Source: Verrucosispora sp. WMMD573 (lineage in GTDB: Bacteria > Actinomycetota > Actinomycetes > Mycobacteriales > Micromonosporaceae). From it: 64,000 bases of DNA. Location of the stretch: NCBI RefSeq assembly GCF_027497175.1, contig NZ_CP114901.1:5952001-6016000 (forward strand), in the 5' to 3' direction. Of this stretch, positions 45,078 through 53,373 are shown in pieces; the first letter of the stretch is position 1; each line of letters starts with the position of its first letter. The notes under the pieces are model-generated. The model was not told where the DNA came from. It made no database searches and was given only the letters and a program-made list of their open reading frames with translations. The position numbers and the translations under genes are program-made.

Positions 45078-46627
45078 CGGGCCGGCCGGAGGGTTTCCGC
45101 GGCGGCGATGGCCGCCAGCACGGCGGCAGCCTTGTTCCTGGTCTCCTGGTCCTCGGCGGCCGGGTCGGAGTCGGCCACCACACCGGCGCCGGCCTGCACG
45201 TACGCCCGGCCGCCCCGGATCAGCGCGGTCCGGATCGCGATGGCCATGTCGAGATCTCCGGCGAACCCGAAGTAGCCGACCGTCCCGCCGTAGAGGCCCC
45301 GGCGGACCGGCTCCAACTCCTCGATGATCTCCATGGCGCGTACCTTCGGCGCGCCGGAGAGCGTGCCCGCCGGGAAGGTCGCGGCGAGCGCGTCGAAGGC
45401 GGTGCGGTCCGCCCGCAGCGTGCCGATCACCGTGGAGACGATGTGCATCACGTGGCTGTACCGCTCGATGGTGGCGAACTCCGGCACCTCGACCGTGCCG
45501 GGACGGCAGACCCGGCCCAGGTCGTTACGGCCCAGGTCGACAAGCATCACGTGCTCAGCGCGTTCCTTCGGGTCGGCGAGCAGCTCGGCGGCGAGCCGGG
45601 CGTCGGCCTCCGGGGTCGCGCCACGCGGTCGGGTCCCGGCGATCGGATGCAGCAGTGCCCGCCGCTCGCCATCCACCTCACCGGTCACCTTCAGGTGCGC
45701 CTCCGGTGACGAGCCGACGATGTCGAAGTCGTCGAAGCGCAGCAGGTACATGTAGGGGCTGGGGTTGGTGGTGCGCAGCACCCGGTAGACGTCCAACGGG
45801 TCGGCGTCGGTCTCCCGCTCGAACCGCTGGGCGAGCACGATCTGGAAGCACTCGCCGGCCCGGATCGCCTCCTTCGCCGCCTCCACCGCCTTCGGATACC
45901 CGCCGTCCGGTGTGCGGCTGCGGACCTCGCCGGCCGGCGGACGGGCGACCGTGGCGACCATCGGCGGGATGGGCCGCGACAGCGCCGTGGTCATCGCGTC
46001 CAGGCGGCCCACCGCGTGGTGGTAGGCGGCGACGACCCGCTCGTCGCGGCCCGGCTCGTCCAGCGGGGGCAGGATCGCGTTGGCGACCAGGATCGCCGAA
46101 CCGTCGAAGTGGTCGAGCACCACCAGGTCGGTGGCGAGCATCATGCCCAGTTCGGGCAGGCGCAGGTCGTCCTCCGTGAACACGGGTAGCCGCTCGAACC
46201 GGCGGATCAGGTCGTAGCCGAGATAACCGACCATGCCGCCGGTCAGCGGTGGCATCCCGTCACCGGGGGTGCCGGGCGGGCCGGCCAGCGCCGTCACCGT
46301 CGCACGCAGCACCTCGACCGGGTCCCCGGAGGTCGGCAGCCCGGCCGGCGGCACGCCGAGCCAGGCCGCGGAGCCGTCGCGCTCGACCAGGGTGGCGCTG
46401 CTGCGCACCCCGACGAAGGAGTACCGGGCCCAGGCCAACCCGGATGAGCCGACGCCCTGCTCGGCGGACTCCAACAGGAACGTCCCCGGGCCACCGGCGA
46501 GCTTGCGGTACACCCCGACCGGGGTCTCCGCGTCGGCGAGCAGCCGGCGGGTGACCGGCACCACCCGCCACCGGGCGGCCAGTTCGCTGAAGGTGGCCGC
46601 GTCCGGACTCACCCGACCGTCGCTCAT
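45074..46627 (-). CDS. trpE: anthranilate synthase component I
   Basis: 517 residues. The N-terminal feedback region contains GTFLLESAEQG (the LLES motif binding tryptophan). The chorismate-binding domain has CFQIVLAQRFE, HPIAGTRPRGATPEADARLA, LVDLGRNDLGRV and the terminal YVQAGAGVVADSDPAAEDQE. It makes anthranilate from chorismate with a glutaminase partner (TrpG) that is not in this window. ATG 46627 has GGAG 7 nt upstream and lies 67 bp after hisI. Its stop begins the GTGA chain of mini-ORFs leading to the trp-associated membrane protein. Confidence 0.97.
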   Translation of the reverse strand: MSDGRVSPDAATFSELAARWRVVPVTRRLLADAETPVGVYRKLAGGPGTFLLESAEQGVGSSGLAWARYSFVGVRSSATLVERDGSAAWLGVPPAGLPTSGDPVEVLRATVTALAGPPGTPGDGMPPLTGGMVGYLGYDLIRRFERLPVFTEDDLRLPELGMMLATDLVVLDHFDGSAILVANAILPPLDEPGRDERVVAAYHHAVGRLDAMTTALSRPIPPMVATVARPPAGEVRSRTPDGGYPKAVEAAKEAIRAGECFQIVLAQRFERETDADPLDVYRVLRTTNPSPYMYLLRFDDFDIVGSSPEAHLKVTGEVDGERRALLHPIAGTRPRGATPEADARLAAELLADPKERAEHVMLVDLGRNDLGRVCRPGTVEVPEFATIERYSHVMHIVSTVIGTLRADRTAFDALAATFPAGTLSGAPKVRAMEIIEELEPVRRGLYGGTVGYFGFAGDLDMAIAIRTALIRGGRAYVQAGAGVVADSDPAAEDQETRNKAAAVLAAIAAAETLRPAR

Positions 46628-46694
46628 GCCGGCACTCCGCTGTGCTCCGTGCCGTCATGAGGCACACCCGCGCCGATCCCGATGATTCGCTCGC

Positions 46695-48059
46695 TCATGA
46701 AGCCACCTCGCCGGTGACGGGCAGCTCGGTGGAGAAGCAGGTGCGCTGCCCGGTGTGGCAGGCGGCACCGACCTGGTCGACACTGACAAGTACCGCGTCA
46801 CCGTCGCAGTCGAGCGCGACGGAGCGGACGTACTGGTGATGGCCCGAGGTGGCGCCCTTGACCCAGTACTCGCGCCGGCTGCGCGACCAGTAGGTGGCCC
46901 GACCGGTGGTCAGGGTGCGGTGCAGGGCCTCGTCGTCCATCCAGGCCATCATCAGCACCTCACCGCTGTCGTGTTGGCGGACCACGGCGGCCACCAGGCC
47001 GTCGGGGGTGCGCCGCAGGCGGCCGGCGATCGCCGGGTCGAGCCGTGACGGTCGCCGCGAACCGCCAACCGGCTGCGGATGGTCAGGGTGGGCGCCGGTC
47101 ACCGGCGCGTCAGGTACGGGCACAGTGACCGATTGTCCCGCACGCGGCGCGGGTACCCCAGTGGGCTCCCGGCTGGCGGACGGGGCACCGCCGGCGAACC
47201 GGCCCAACTGGGCCACGTAGCGGTCCAGGCGCCCGTCCAGCAGAGCGTCGGCGAGATCCGGGCCGGCCACCTGACCCACCTCGGCGGCGTACGGACGGAT
47301 CAGCGGCAGGGTGCCGGTCACCAGGCGAGCCGCTGCCGCCCAGACCTGGCCGGTCGAGCCGGGACGCAGGCCGAGACAGCGCAGCATGTCCTCGCGGTAG
47401 CCGGCGGGCGCCACCGGCAGATCGAGCGCGGCGGTGAAAGCCGACCGGCGGGACACCACCCGCACCGACGGGTTCGCCAGCCGCAGCACGGAGGGGCAGA
47501 GCCGGGCCAGATCGGCGGCGGCCAGCCGGGCACCGAGCGGATCCTCGTGGTCCCGGGCGGCGGCCACCTTGCCCAGCGTGGCGATCAGTTCCTCAAGCCG
47601 TGGCTCGTCGGCCGGCTGGCAGAGCACCGGCAGGTCGATGCGGTGCCGCCAGTACGGGTCGGCCCAGAGCAGCCGGGTGGGGGCCGTCACCGGCAGGCCG
47701 AAGGCCCAGTCGGCCGGCTCACCGAGGCGGGTCACCCAGGAACGGATGTCCCGGGCCGCCACCGACACGTGGGTCAGCCGGCCGGAGTGCTCCGCGAGGT
47801 ACGCCCGACGGGCCGCGTACGGAGCGCCACCGAGCAGCACGTCCACGTCGACGTCGCTGTGCGCGGTGGCGGCCCGACGCGCGTGGCTGCCGCGCAGCAG
47901 GATGCCCACCACGGGCCGGTCGGCGCTCGCCCGCAGCCGGGCAGCCCAGTCGTCGAAGAACCCACTGTCCGGTGACGGAGCGTGATCCACTGCGCCATCG
48001 TGCCGCAGGTCCGATCGGGGCGCAATGACCGGTGACGGACCTGAAGTCCGATCTGACAC
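46695..48059 (-). CDS. hisI: nucleotidyltransferase-HisI fusion (phosphoribosyl-AMP cyclohydrolase)
   Basis: One 454-residue frame. Residues about 30-290 resemble a pol-beta-type nucleotidyltransferase: [20 protein letters not shown] with VDVLLGG gives the G-S and DxD metal motifs, followed by an alpha-helical region. Residues about 340-454 are a complete His[48 protein letters not shown] and the zinc ligands in ACHTGQRTC. HisI opens the AMP ring of PR-AMP in histidine synthesis. A possible separate HisI start is GTG 47123, 8 nt after a -10-like GACAAT, giving a 142-residue HisI. The frame could start at GTG 48059 or GTG 48000. trpE follows at 67 bp. Confidence 0.85.
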   Translation of the reverse strand: MSDRTSGPSPVIAPRSDLRHDGAVDHAPSPDSGFFDDWAARLRASADRPVVGILLRGSHARRAATAHSDVDVDVLLGGAPYAARRAYLAEHSGRLTHVSVAARDIRSWVTRLGEPADWAFGLPVTAPTRLLWADPYWRHRIDLPVLCQPADEPRLEELIATLGKVAAARDHEDPLGARLAAADLARLCPSVLRLANPSVRVVSRRSAFTAALDLPVAPAGYREDMLRCLGLRPGSTGQVWAAAARLVTGTLPLIRPYAAEVGQVAGPDLADALLDGRLDRYVAQLGRFAGGAPSASREPTGVPAPRAGQSVTVPVPDAPVTGAHPDHPQPVGGSRRPSRLDPAIAGRLRRTPDGLVAAVVRQHDSGEVLMMAWMDDEALHRTLTTGRATYWSRSRREYWVKGATSGHHQYVRSVALDCDGDAVLVSVDQVGAACHTGQRTCFSTELPVTGEVAS

Positions 48060-48117
48060 CAGCTGACCGTGCTATCGGCATTACACCCCAGCGGGCGTTT
48101 GGCCCGATTTCGATGCT

Positions 48118-48510
48118 TCAGTCGAACTCGCCCAGCTCCGCCCGCCGGTAATGGTCGATCTTGAAGTCGAGCACCTTCAGGTCCTCCTCCAGCTCGGCCA
48201 TCCGGTGCAGCACCCGTATCCGATGCTCCTCGAACAGCGCCCGGCGGGCACCGAGCGTGCCGTCACCCTGTCGGGCCAACTCGACGTAGCGACGCATGTC
48301 GCGCACCGGCATGCCGGTGCGGCGCAGCCGGGTCAGCAGCAGCAGCCAGTTGACGTCCTCCGCAGTGTAGCGACGCCGGCCGGCGGAGTCCCGGCCCACC
48401 GGGGCCACCAGCCCCTCCTGCTCGTACCAGCGCAACGTGTGGGTGGTCAGGCCGACCCGCTGGGCCGCCTCGCTGACGGTGAAGGTCGGCTCCCGCGTAC
48501 CGATGTCCAT
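48118..48510 (-). CDS. MerR family transcriptional regulator
   Basis: 130 residues. The N-terminal winged HTH (TVSEAAQRVGLTTHTLRWYE, GLVAPVGRDSAGRRRYTAED) is followed by a dimerisation coiled coil (RMAELEEDLKVLDFKIDHYR). No cysteine metal site is present, so it belongs to the small-molecule or BmrR-like side of MerR proteins without an effector domain. It is divergent from the ABC-2 transporter operon, separated by 115 bp with a palindrome, and probably regulates it. Confidence 0.93.
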   Translation of the reverse strand: MDIGTREPTFTVSEAAQRVGLTTHTLRWYEQEGLVAPVGRDSAGRRRYTAEDVNWLLLLTRLRRTGMPVRDMRRYVELARQGDGTLGARRALFEEHRIRVLHRMAELEEDLKVLDFKIDHYRRAELGEFD

Positions 48511-48588
48511 CGTTCGAGGGTCCCAGCACCGGGCGACCCGGCGCGACCCCGTGACCGCGCTTGCCGAACCGGCCGTATTTCACCTACC

Positions 48589-48607
48589 GTTGATTTCAAC
48601 AGACAAT
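48589..48607. promoter_or_regulatory. palindrome in the MerR/ABC divergent promoter
   Basis: GTTGA-TT-TCAAC (48589-48600) is a perfect inverted repeat in an AT-rich stretch, followed by a -10-like GACAAT (48602-48607) for the ABC operon. Position between the divergent genes suggests the MerR operator; this is inference. Confidence 0.5.
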
Positions 48608-48625
48608 GAATTTAGGAGGTGGGCG

Positions 48626-49357
48626 ATGGCCGACGCGATCGCCGTCCGGGGCCTGGTCGTGGACCGGGGCGGACGGCGGGTGCTGCACGGGATCGACGCC
48701 ACGGTGCCGCGCGGCTCGGTAACCGGTCTGCTCGGGCCGAGCGGCAGCGGCAAGACCACGTTGATGCGGGCGGTCGTCGGAGTGCAGGTGATCGCCGCCG
48801 GCACGGTGACGGTGCTCGGGGCCCCGGCCGGCGCGCCGCCACTGCGCCACCGGGTCGGTTATCTGACTCAGGCGCCGAGCGTCTACGCCGACCTGACGGT
48901 GCGGGAGAACGCCCGCTACTTCGCCGCGCTGCACGGCCGCGACCGGTCCGAGGCCGACCGTGCGGTGGCCGACGTCGGCCTGGCTTCAGCGGCCCGCCAA
49001 CTGGTGGGCACTCTCTCGGGCGGGCAGCGCAGCCGGGCGTCGCTGGCCTGCGCCCTGGTCGGCGAGCCCGAGCTGATCGTGCTCGACGAGCCCACAGTCG
49101 GCCAGGATCCGGTGCTGCGGGCCGATCTCTGGGCCCGATTCCACGCGCTGGCCGCGACCGGGACGACCCTGCTGGTGTCGAGTCACGTGATGGACGAGGC
49201 CGCCCGGTGCGACCGGTTGCTGCTCATCCGCGAGGGACGGCTCGTCGCCGACGACACACCAGCGGCAATCCGGACCGCCGCCGGGGTGGACGACCTCGAC
49301 GAGGCGTTCCTGCGGCTGATCAGGGCCGCACAACCCGACCGGTCCGGGGAGGCGTGA
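48626..49357 (+). CDS. ABC transporter ATP-binding protein
   Basis: 243 residues. Walker A GLLGPSGSGKTTLM, signature LSGGQRSRASLACAL, Walker B LIVLDEPTVGQDP and the H-loop SSHVMDEA are all intact. It powers the adjacent ABC-2 permease for export of a drug- or lipid-like substrate. ATG 48626 has a strong AGGAGG. The TGA overlaps the permease ATG (TGATG). Confidence 0.95.
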   Translation: MADAIAVRGLVVDRGGRRVLHGIDATVPRGSVTGLLGPSGSGKTTLMRAVVGVQVIAAGTVTVLGAPAGAPPLRHRVGYLTQAPSVYADLTVRENARYFAALHGRDRSEADRAVADVGLASAARQLVGTLSGGQRSRASLACALVGEPELIVLDEPTVGQDPVLRADLWARFHALAATGTTLLVSSHVMDEAARCDRLLLIREGRLVADDTPAAIRTAAGVDDLDEAFLRLIRAAQPDRSGEA

Positions 49358-50112
49358 TGAGCCCGCGCATTCTGGCCGCCACCGTCGCCCGCATCCTGCG
49401 GCAGCTGCGCCACGACAAACGAACCATCGCGTTGCTGGTGGCCGTGCCCACCGTCCTGCTCACCCTGGTCTACTACATGTACGCCGACCAGCCCACGCCG
49501 CCCGGCCAGCCGTCGACATTCGACCGGATCGCCCTGGTGATGCTCGGCTTCTTTCCGTTCATCATCATGTTCTTGGTGACCAGCATCGCGATGCTGCGCG
49601 AGCGCACCACCGGCACGCTGGAACGGCTGCTCACCACCCCGCTGGCCAAGACCGACCTGCTCTTCGGGTACGGGATCGCCTTCGGGCTGGCCGGCGCGGT
49701 GCAGGCCGGCCTCGCCTCCGCCGTCGCGTACTGGGTCTTCGGCCTGCAGACGGCCGGCAGCAGTGCGCTGGTCATCATGATCGCCGCACTGAACGCGGTG
49801 CTCGCCGTCGCGCTCGGACTGCTCTGCAGCGCCTTCGCCCGCACCGAGTTCCAGGCCGTACAGTTCATGCCGGTCGTGGTCGCACCCCAACTGCTGCTCT
49901 GCGGGTTGTTCGTGCCCCGCGACGAGATGGCCGGCTGGTTGCAGGCGATCAGTGACGTGCTGCCCCTGTCGTACGCCGTCGAGGCCCTACAGGAGGTCGG
50001 CGCGCACGCCGAGCCGACCGGGACGATGTGGCGCGACGTGGCGATCGTCGCCGGCGCGGCGGTGCTGGCGCTGGTACTCGCCGCGGCCACCCTGCGCCGG
50101 CGCAGCGGCTGA
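49357..50112 (+). CDS. ABC-2 type transporter permease
   Basis: 251 residues with six membrane segments. VPTVLLTLVYYMYADQPTPP follows the first helix region, RERTTGTLERLLTTPLAKTD is the conserved cytosolic motif of ABC-2 permeases, and QLLLCGLFVPRDEMAGWLQA lies before the last helices. It forms the channel for the ATP-binding protein encoded just upstream, with which it overlaps by one base. The TetR gene follows 73 bp downstream. Confidence 0.94.
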   Translation: MSPRILAATVARILRQLRHDKRTIALLVAVPTVLLTLVYYMYADQPTPPGQPSTFDRIALVMLGFFPFIIMFLVTSIAMLRERTTGTLERLLTTPLAKTDLLFGYGIAFGLAGAVQAGLASAVAYWVFGLQTAGSSALVIMIAALNAVLAVALGLLCSAFARTEFQAVQFMPVVVAPQLLLCGLFVPRDEMAGWLQAISDVLPLSYAVEALQEVGAHAEPTGTMWRDVAIVAGAAVLALVLAAATLRRRSG

Positions 50113-50185
50113 CGACGCCGGGCCGGCCCGGCGCGTCGATCGCGCGCCGGGCCGGCGACGACGCGGACAGGAGCGAGGGAGGGCG

Positions 50186-50815
50186 ATGGTAGGGCGCAGC
50201 GGACGGCGACCCGGCAAACCCGGCACCCGGGACACGATTCTCGACGCCGCCCGGGCCGTCTTCGCCGAACGCGGCTACGACGCCAGCACCATCCGGGCCA
50301 TCGCCACCTCCGCCGCGGTCGACCCGGCCCTGGTGCACCACTACTTCGGCACCAAGGAACAGCTCTTCCTGGCCGCCATGCGCTTTCCGGTGAACCCGGG
50401 AGAAGTGCTGCCCAAGGTGCTCGCCGGTGACCGTGCCGCCCTGGGCGAACGGCTGGTACGCATGTTCGTCACGGTCTGGGACTCGCCCGCCGGTGCCGCC
50501 GGGGTGGCCCTGCTGCGCTCCGCGGTGAGCAGCGAGTGGACCGCCCGCCTCCTGCGCGAGTTTCTCACCACCCAGGTGCTGCGCCGGGTCCTCGACCACC
50601 TCGACGTCGACCCGGCCGAGGTGCCGCTGCGCGGATCGCTGGTGGCCAGCCAACTCGTCGGGCTGGCGCTGATGCGCTACGTGATCCGGCTGGAGCCGGT
50701 CGCCTCCGCCGCGCCGGAGACCCTGATCGCCACGGTCGGCCCGACCGTGCACCGCTATCTCACCGGCGACCTCGGCCGCCCAGCCGCCGAGGTCGGGCCG
50801 CCTAGCCCGCGCTGA
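50186..50815 (+). CDS. TetR family transcriptional regulator
   Basis: 209 residues. The N-terminal HTH (TRDTILDAARAVFAERGYDA, IATSAAVDPALVHHYFGTKE) is a classical TetR domain, and the C-terminal region matches the TetR_C_17-like helical ligand domain (VLDHLDVDPAEVPLRGSLVA). ATG 50186 has GAGGGAGGG just upstream. It is co-directional with the ABC-2 transporter and may regulate it together with MerR. The last 14 bp overlap the end of the convergent DUF2470 gene. Confidence 0.93.
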   Translation: MVGRSGRRPGKPGTRDTILDAARAVFAERGYDASTIRAIATSAAVDPALVHHYFGTKEQLFLAAMRFPVNPGEVLPKVLAGDRAALGERLVRMFVTVWDSPAGAAGVALLRSAVSSEWTARLLREFLTTQVLRRVLDHLDVDPAEVPLRGSLVASQLVGLALMRYVIRLEPVASAAPETLIATVGPTVHRYLTGDLGRPAAEVGPPSPR

Positions 50816-51533
50816 GCACCGGCTCCAGCAGCCGGGTCAGCTCGGCCTGGTCGGTCAACCGGCGGCCGAAGGCGAGCCGGGCGCGGCGCCGGGCGCCCGG
50901 CCGGCCGAAGGTCACCAGCATCCCGTACCTGTCGATCCGCTCGACCCGGGGCGCGTGGTCGGCCGGACCGGCGGCCAGGCCGAGCTGCCGGCGCAGGTAG
51001 TCAGTCATCTGCTGGGCGCGGTCCTCGCCCAGGTGGGCGAGCAGCCCCGCCTCGACCGGGTGCAGCGGATCCGGCTCGGACTCGGCGTACGCGGCAGGGT
51101 CGATCCGGCGCAACTCGCCGGCCCGGTGCCAACGCGCCTCCGCCACCTCGAAGCGGAACAGCCGAAAGCGGGTGCCGACGTCGAGCAGGTCGCCGGTGGG
51201 CTCCACCGCGGCGAAATCCACCGCGGCGGCCCGCGCCTCGTCGCCGACCAACCGACGCGCCCAACCGGAGACCAGCGCCCGGCCGAGGGACGGCGCTCCG
51301 GCGGCGGGCGGCAGATCGAGCACGTCGAGCACCACCGCGACGGCGCGCTCCTCGGCACCGGCGTCCAGCGCCGCCGCGAGATCGCTGACCACCGGCACCA
51401 GCAGCAGCACCCGACCCTCGGCGTCGGTGGCGTGGCGCGCGTGGTGCAGACCGGGCCGGCAGGCCAGGTGTACGAGGCCGGGCAACCGGCCGGCAACCAG
51501 GGTCCGGACGATCTCAGCGGGGCTGGGCCGCAT
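50802..51533 (-). CDS. DUF2470 (heme-utilisation-type) protein
   Basis: 243 residues. The first two thirds have an FMN-binding-like split-barrel look (CRPGLHHARHATDAEGRVLL). The C-terminal DUF2470 domain includes HPVEAGLLAHLGEDRAQQMT, DYLRRQLGL and RIDRYGMLVTF. DUF2470 domains occur in HugZ-type heme-degrading or heme-binding proteins. ATG 51533 has AAGGAGGT 7 nt upstream. An iron-box palindrome lies 16 bp before the ribosome site, supporting an iron-repressed role in iron or heme acquisition. Confidence 0.85.
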   Translation of the reverse strand: MRPSPAEIVRTLVAGRLPGLVHLACRPGLHHARHATDAEGRVLLLVPVVSDLAAALDAGAEERAVAVVLDVLDLPPAAGAPSLGRALVSGWARRLVGDEARAAAVDFAAVEPTGDLLDVGTRFRLFRFEVAEARWHRAGELRRIDPAAYAESEPDPLHPVEAGLLAHLGEDRAQQMTDYLRRQLGLAAGPADHAPRVERIDRYGMLVTFGRPGARRRARLAFGRRLTDQAELTRLLEPVLSAG

Positions 51534-51549
51534 GACACGACCTCCTTTG

Positions 51550-51568
51550 AGGTTAGGCTTACCTAACT
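51550..51568 (-). promoter_or_regulatory. IdeR/DtxR-type iron box
   Basis: The 19-bp sequence reads AGTTAGGTAAGCCTAACCT on the minus strand. It closely matches the IdeR/DmdR consensus TTAGGTWAGSCTWACCTWA as I remember it. It lies between the ABC exporter stop and the DUF2470 start, so it should repress the DUF2470 gene when iron is plentiful. Confidence 0.85.
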
Positions 51569-51597
51569 TGGAGGGTATGGCATCGGCCCGGCGGCGT

Positions 51598-53373
51598 CTA
51601 CCGGGTCTGCTCAAGCCACGAGGCGTAGAGCAGCCCGTACACCGAATCCGGCTCGCGGATCAGCTCGTCGTGCGAGCCACGCTGCACGACCCGCCCCCGG
51701 TCCACCACGATCACCTCGTCGGCGTTCTGCGCGGTCGACAGCCGATGCGCGATCGCCAGGGTGGTCCGACCCCGGGTCACCGCGTCCAACGTCCGCTGCA
51801 ACCGCACCTCGGTGGCCGGGTCCACCGCGCTTGTCGCCTCGTCCAGCACCAGCAGATCCGGATCGGCCACGTACGCCCGGGCCAACGCCACCAACTGACG
51901 CTCCCCCACGCTCAACGCCTCGCCACGCTCACCCACCCCGGTCGACAGCCCGGCGGGCAGCCCGTCCAGCCAGTCGGCCAGACCCAGCTCGGTGAAGGCG
52001 GCGGTGAGCTGTTCATCGGTCAGCTCCGGACGGGCGAAGCGGACGTTGTCGGCCACCGTGGCGTCGAACAGGAAACCGTCCTGGGGAACCATCACTACCC
52101 GGGAGCGCAGCGAATCGAAGCGCACGTCGGTCAGCGGCACCCCGGACAGCAGCACCGCCCCCGCCGTGGGGTCCATCAGCCGGGTCACCAGCTTGGCGAA
52201 GGTGGTCTTGCCGCTGCCGGTCTCACCCACCACCGCCACCCGACTCTTCGCCGGAATCTCCAGGCTGATGTCGTGCAGCACCGTCGGACCGCCCGGATAG
52301 GCGAAACGTACGCCGCCGAAGCGGATGTCCAGCGGCCCGGTGGGCAGCTCACGCCCCTGCGAGCCGGGATCCGCCACATCCGGCTCGACGTCCAGCACGT
52401 CGAGCACCCGACGCCAGCCGGCGATCGCGTTCTGCGCCTCGTTGAGCACCTCGGTGGCGATCTGCACCGGCTGGATGAAGAGCGTCACCAGGAACAAGAA
52501 CGCGGTGATCTCACCGATGCTCAGCGTCCGGTCGGCACCGAGGAACACCCCCAGCACCACCACACCTGCCAACGCCAGGCCGGCGGCCAGCTCACCTACC
52601 GAGCTGCCGAGAATGCTGATCCGGATCGCCTTCTGCTGCGCCCGCCGCTGGCCGTCGATCGCCTCGTCCAGCCGCCGGGCGGTGCGCCCCGCGATGCCGT
52701 ACGCCCGGATCACCGGCGCGCCGACCACGCTCTCCCCGACCGCCGCCAGCAGGGCGCCCGTACGCTGCCGAACCACCCCGTACGCCCCGGCGAGCCGACG
52801 TTGGAGCAGCCGGATCACCAACACCGCCGGCCCGAAGGCGGCGAACACCACAAGCGTCAACTGCCACGAATACGCCAGCATCACGACCGTGGTGACCGCC
52901 AACTGCCCCAGGTTGACCAGCAGGATCACCCCGCCCCACTGGAGGAACTGGGTGATCTGGTCGACGTCGCTGGTGACCCGGGAGACCAGTGAACCGCGCC
53001 GCTCCGACTGCTGGTGCAGCATCGACAGGTCGTGCACGTGCCGGAAGGCGCGCACCCGTACCCCAGCCAGCGCCGTCTCGCTGACCGTGAACAGTCGGCG
53101 CATCATCAGGTAGCCACAGGTCGTGGTCACCACCAGCACCGCCGCGGTGACCGAGACCACCACGAACAACGCGTTCAGGTCCAACCCGCCGGTGATACCC
53201 CGGTCGATGCCCTGCTGCACCGCCACCGGCACGGCCACCCGGCCGACCATGTACACAAGCGCCAGACCGAGGGTGCCGGCCAGCCCGACCCGCAGTTCCG
53301 GGGAGAGCGACAGCCCCCGACGCAGCGTCCGCCACGTCGACTCGGGCTGCTCCGGCGCTTCGCCGACCGTCAC
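51598..53373 (-). CDS. ABC exporter half-transporter, second subunit
   Basis: 591 residues: a six-helix type IV exporter membrane domain (about 25-310) and an NBD. Walker A is VVGETGSGKTT and Walker B LLVLDEATSAVD has the catalytic Glu, with the H-loop AIAHRLS. The signature is LSVGERQ rather than LSGGQ. That is complementary to the first subunit and indicates a heterodimeric exporter with one degenerate ATP site. GTG 53373 overlaps the TGA of the first subunit. The substrate is unknown; the iron-boxed gene downstream has its own control. Confidence 0.93.
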   Translation of the reverse strand: MTVGEAPEQPESTWRTLRRGLSLSPELRVGLAGTLGLALVYMVGRVAVPVAVQQGIDRGITGGLDLNALFVVVSVTAAVLVVTTTCGYLMMRRLFTVSETALAGVRVRAFRHVHDLSMLHQQSERRGSLVSRVTSDVDQITQFLQWGGVILLVNLGQLAVTTVVMLAYSWQLTLVVFAAFGPAVLVIRLLQRRLAGAYGVVRQRTGALLAAVGESVVGAPVIRAYGIAGRTARRLDEAIDGQRRAQQKAIRISILGSSVGELAAGLALAGVVVLGVFLGADRTLSIGEITAFLFLVTLFIQPVQIATEVLNEAQNAIAGWRRVLDVLDVEPDVADPGSQGRELPTGPLDIRFGGVRFAYPGGPTVLHDISLEIPAKSRVAVVGETGSGKTTFAKLVTRLMDPTAGAVLLSGVPLTDVRFDSLRSRVVMVPQDGFLFDATVADNVRFARPELTDEQLTAAFTELGLADWLDGLPAGLSTGVGERGEALSVGERQLVALARAYVADPDLLVLDEATSAVDPATEVRLQRTLDAVTRGRTTLAIAHRLSTAQNADEVIVVDRGRVVQRGSHDELIREPDSVYGLLYASWLEQTR

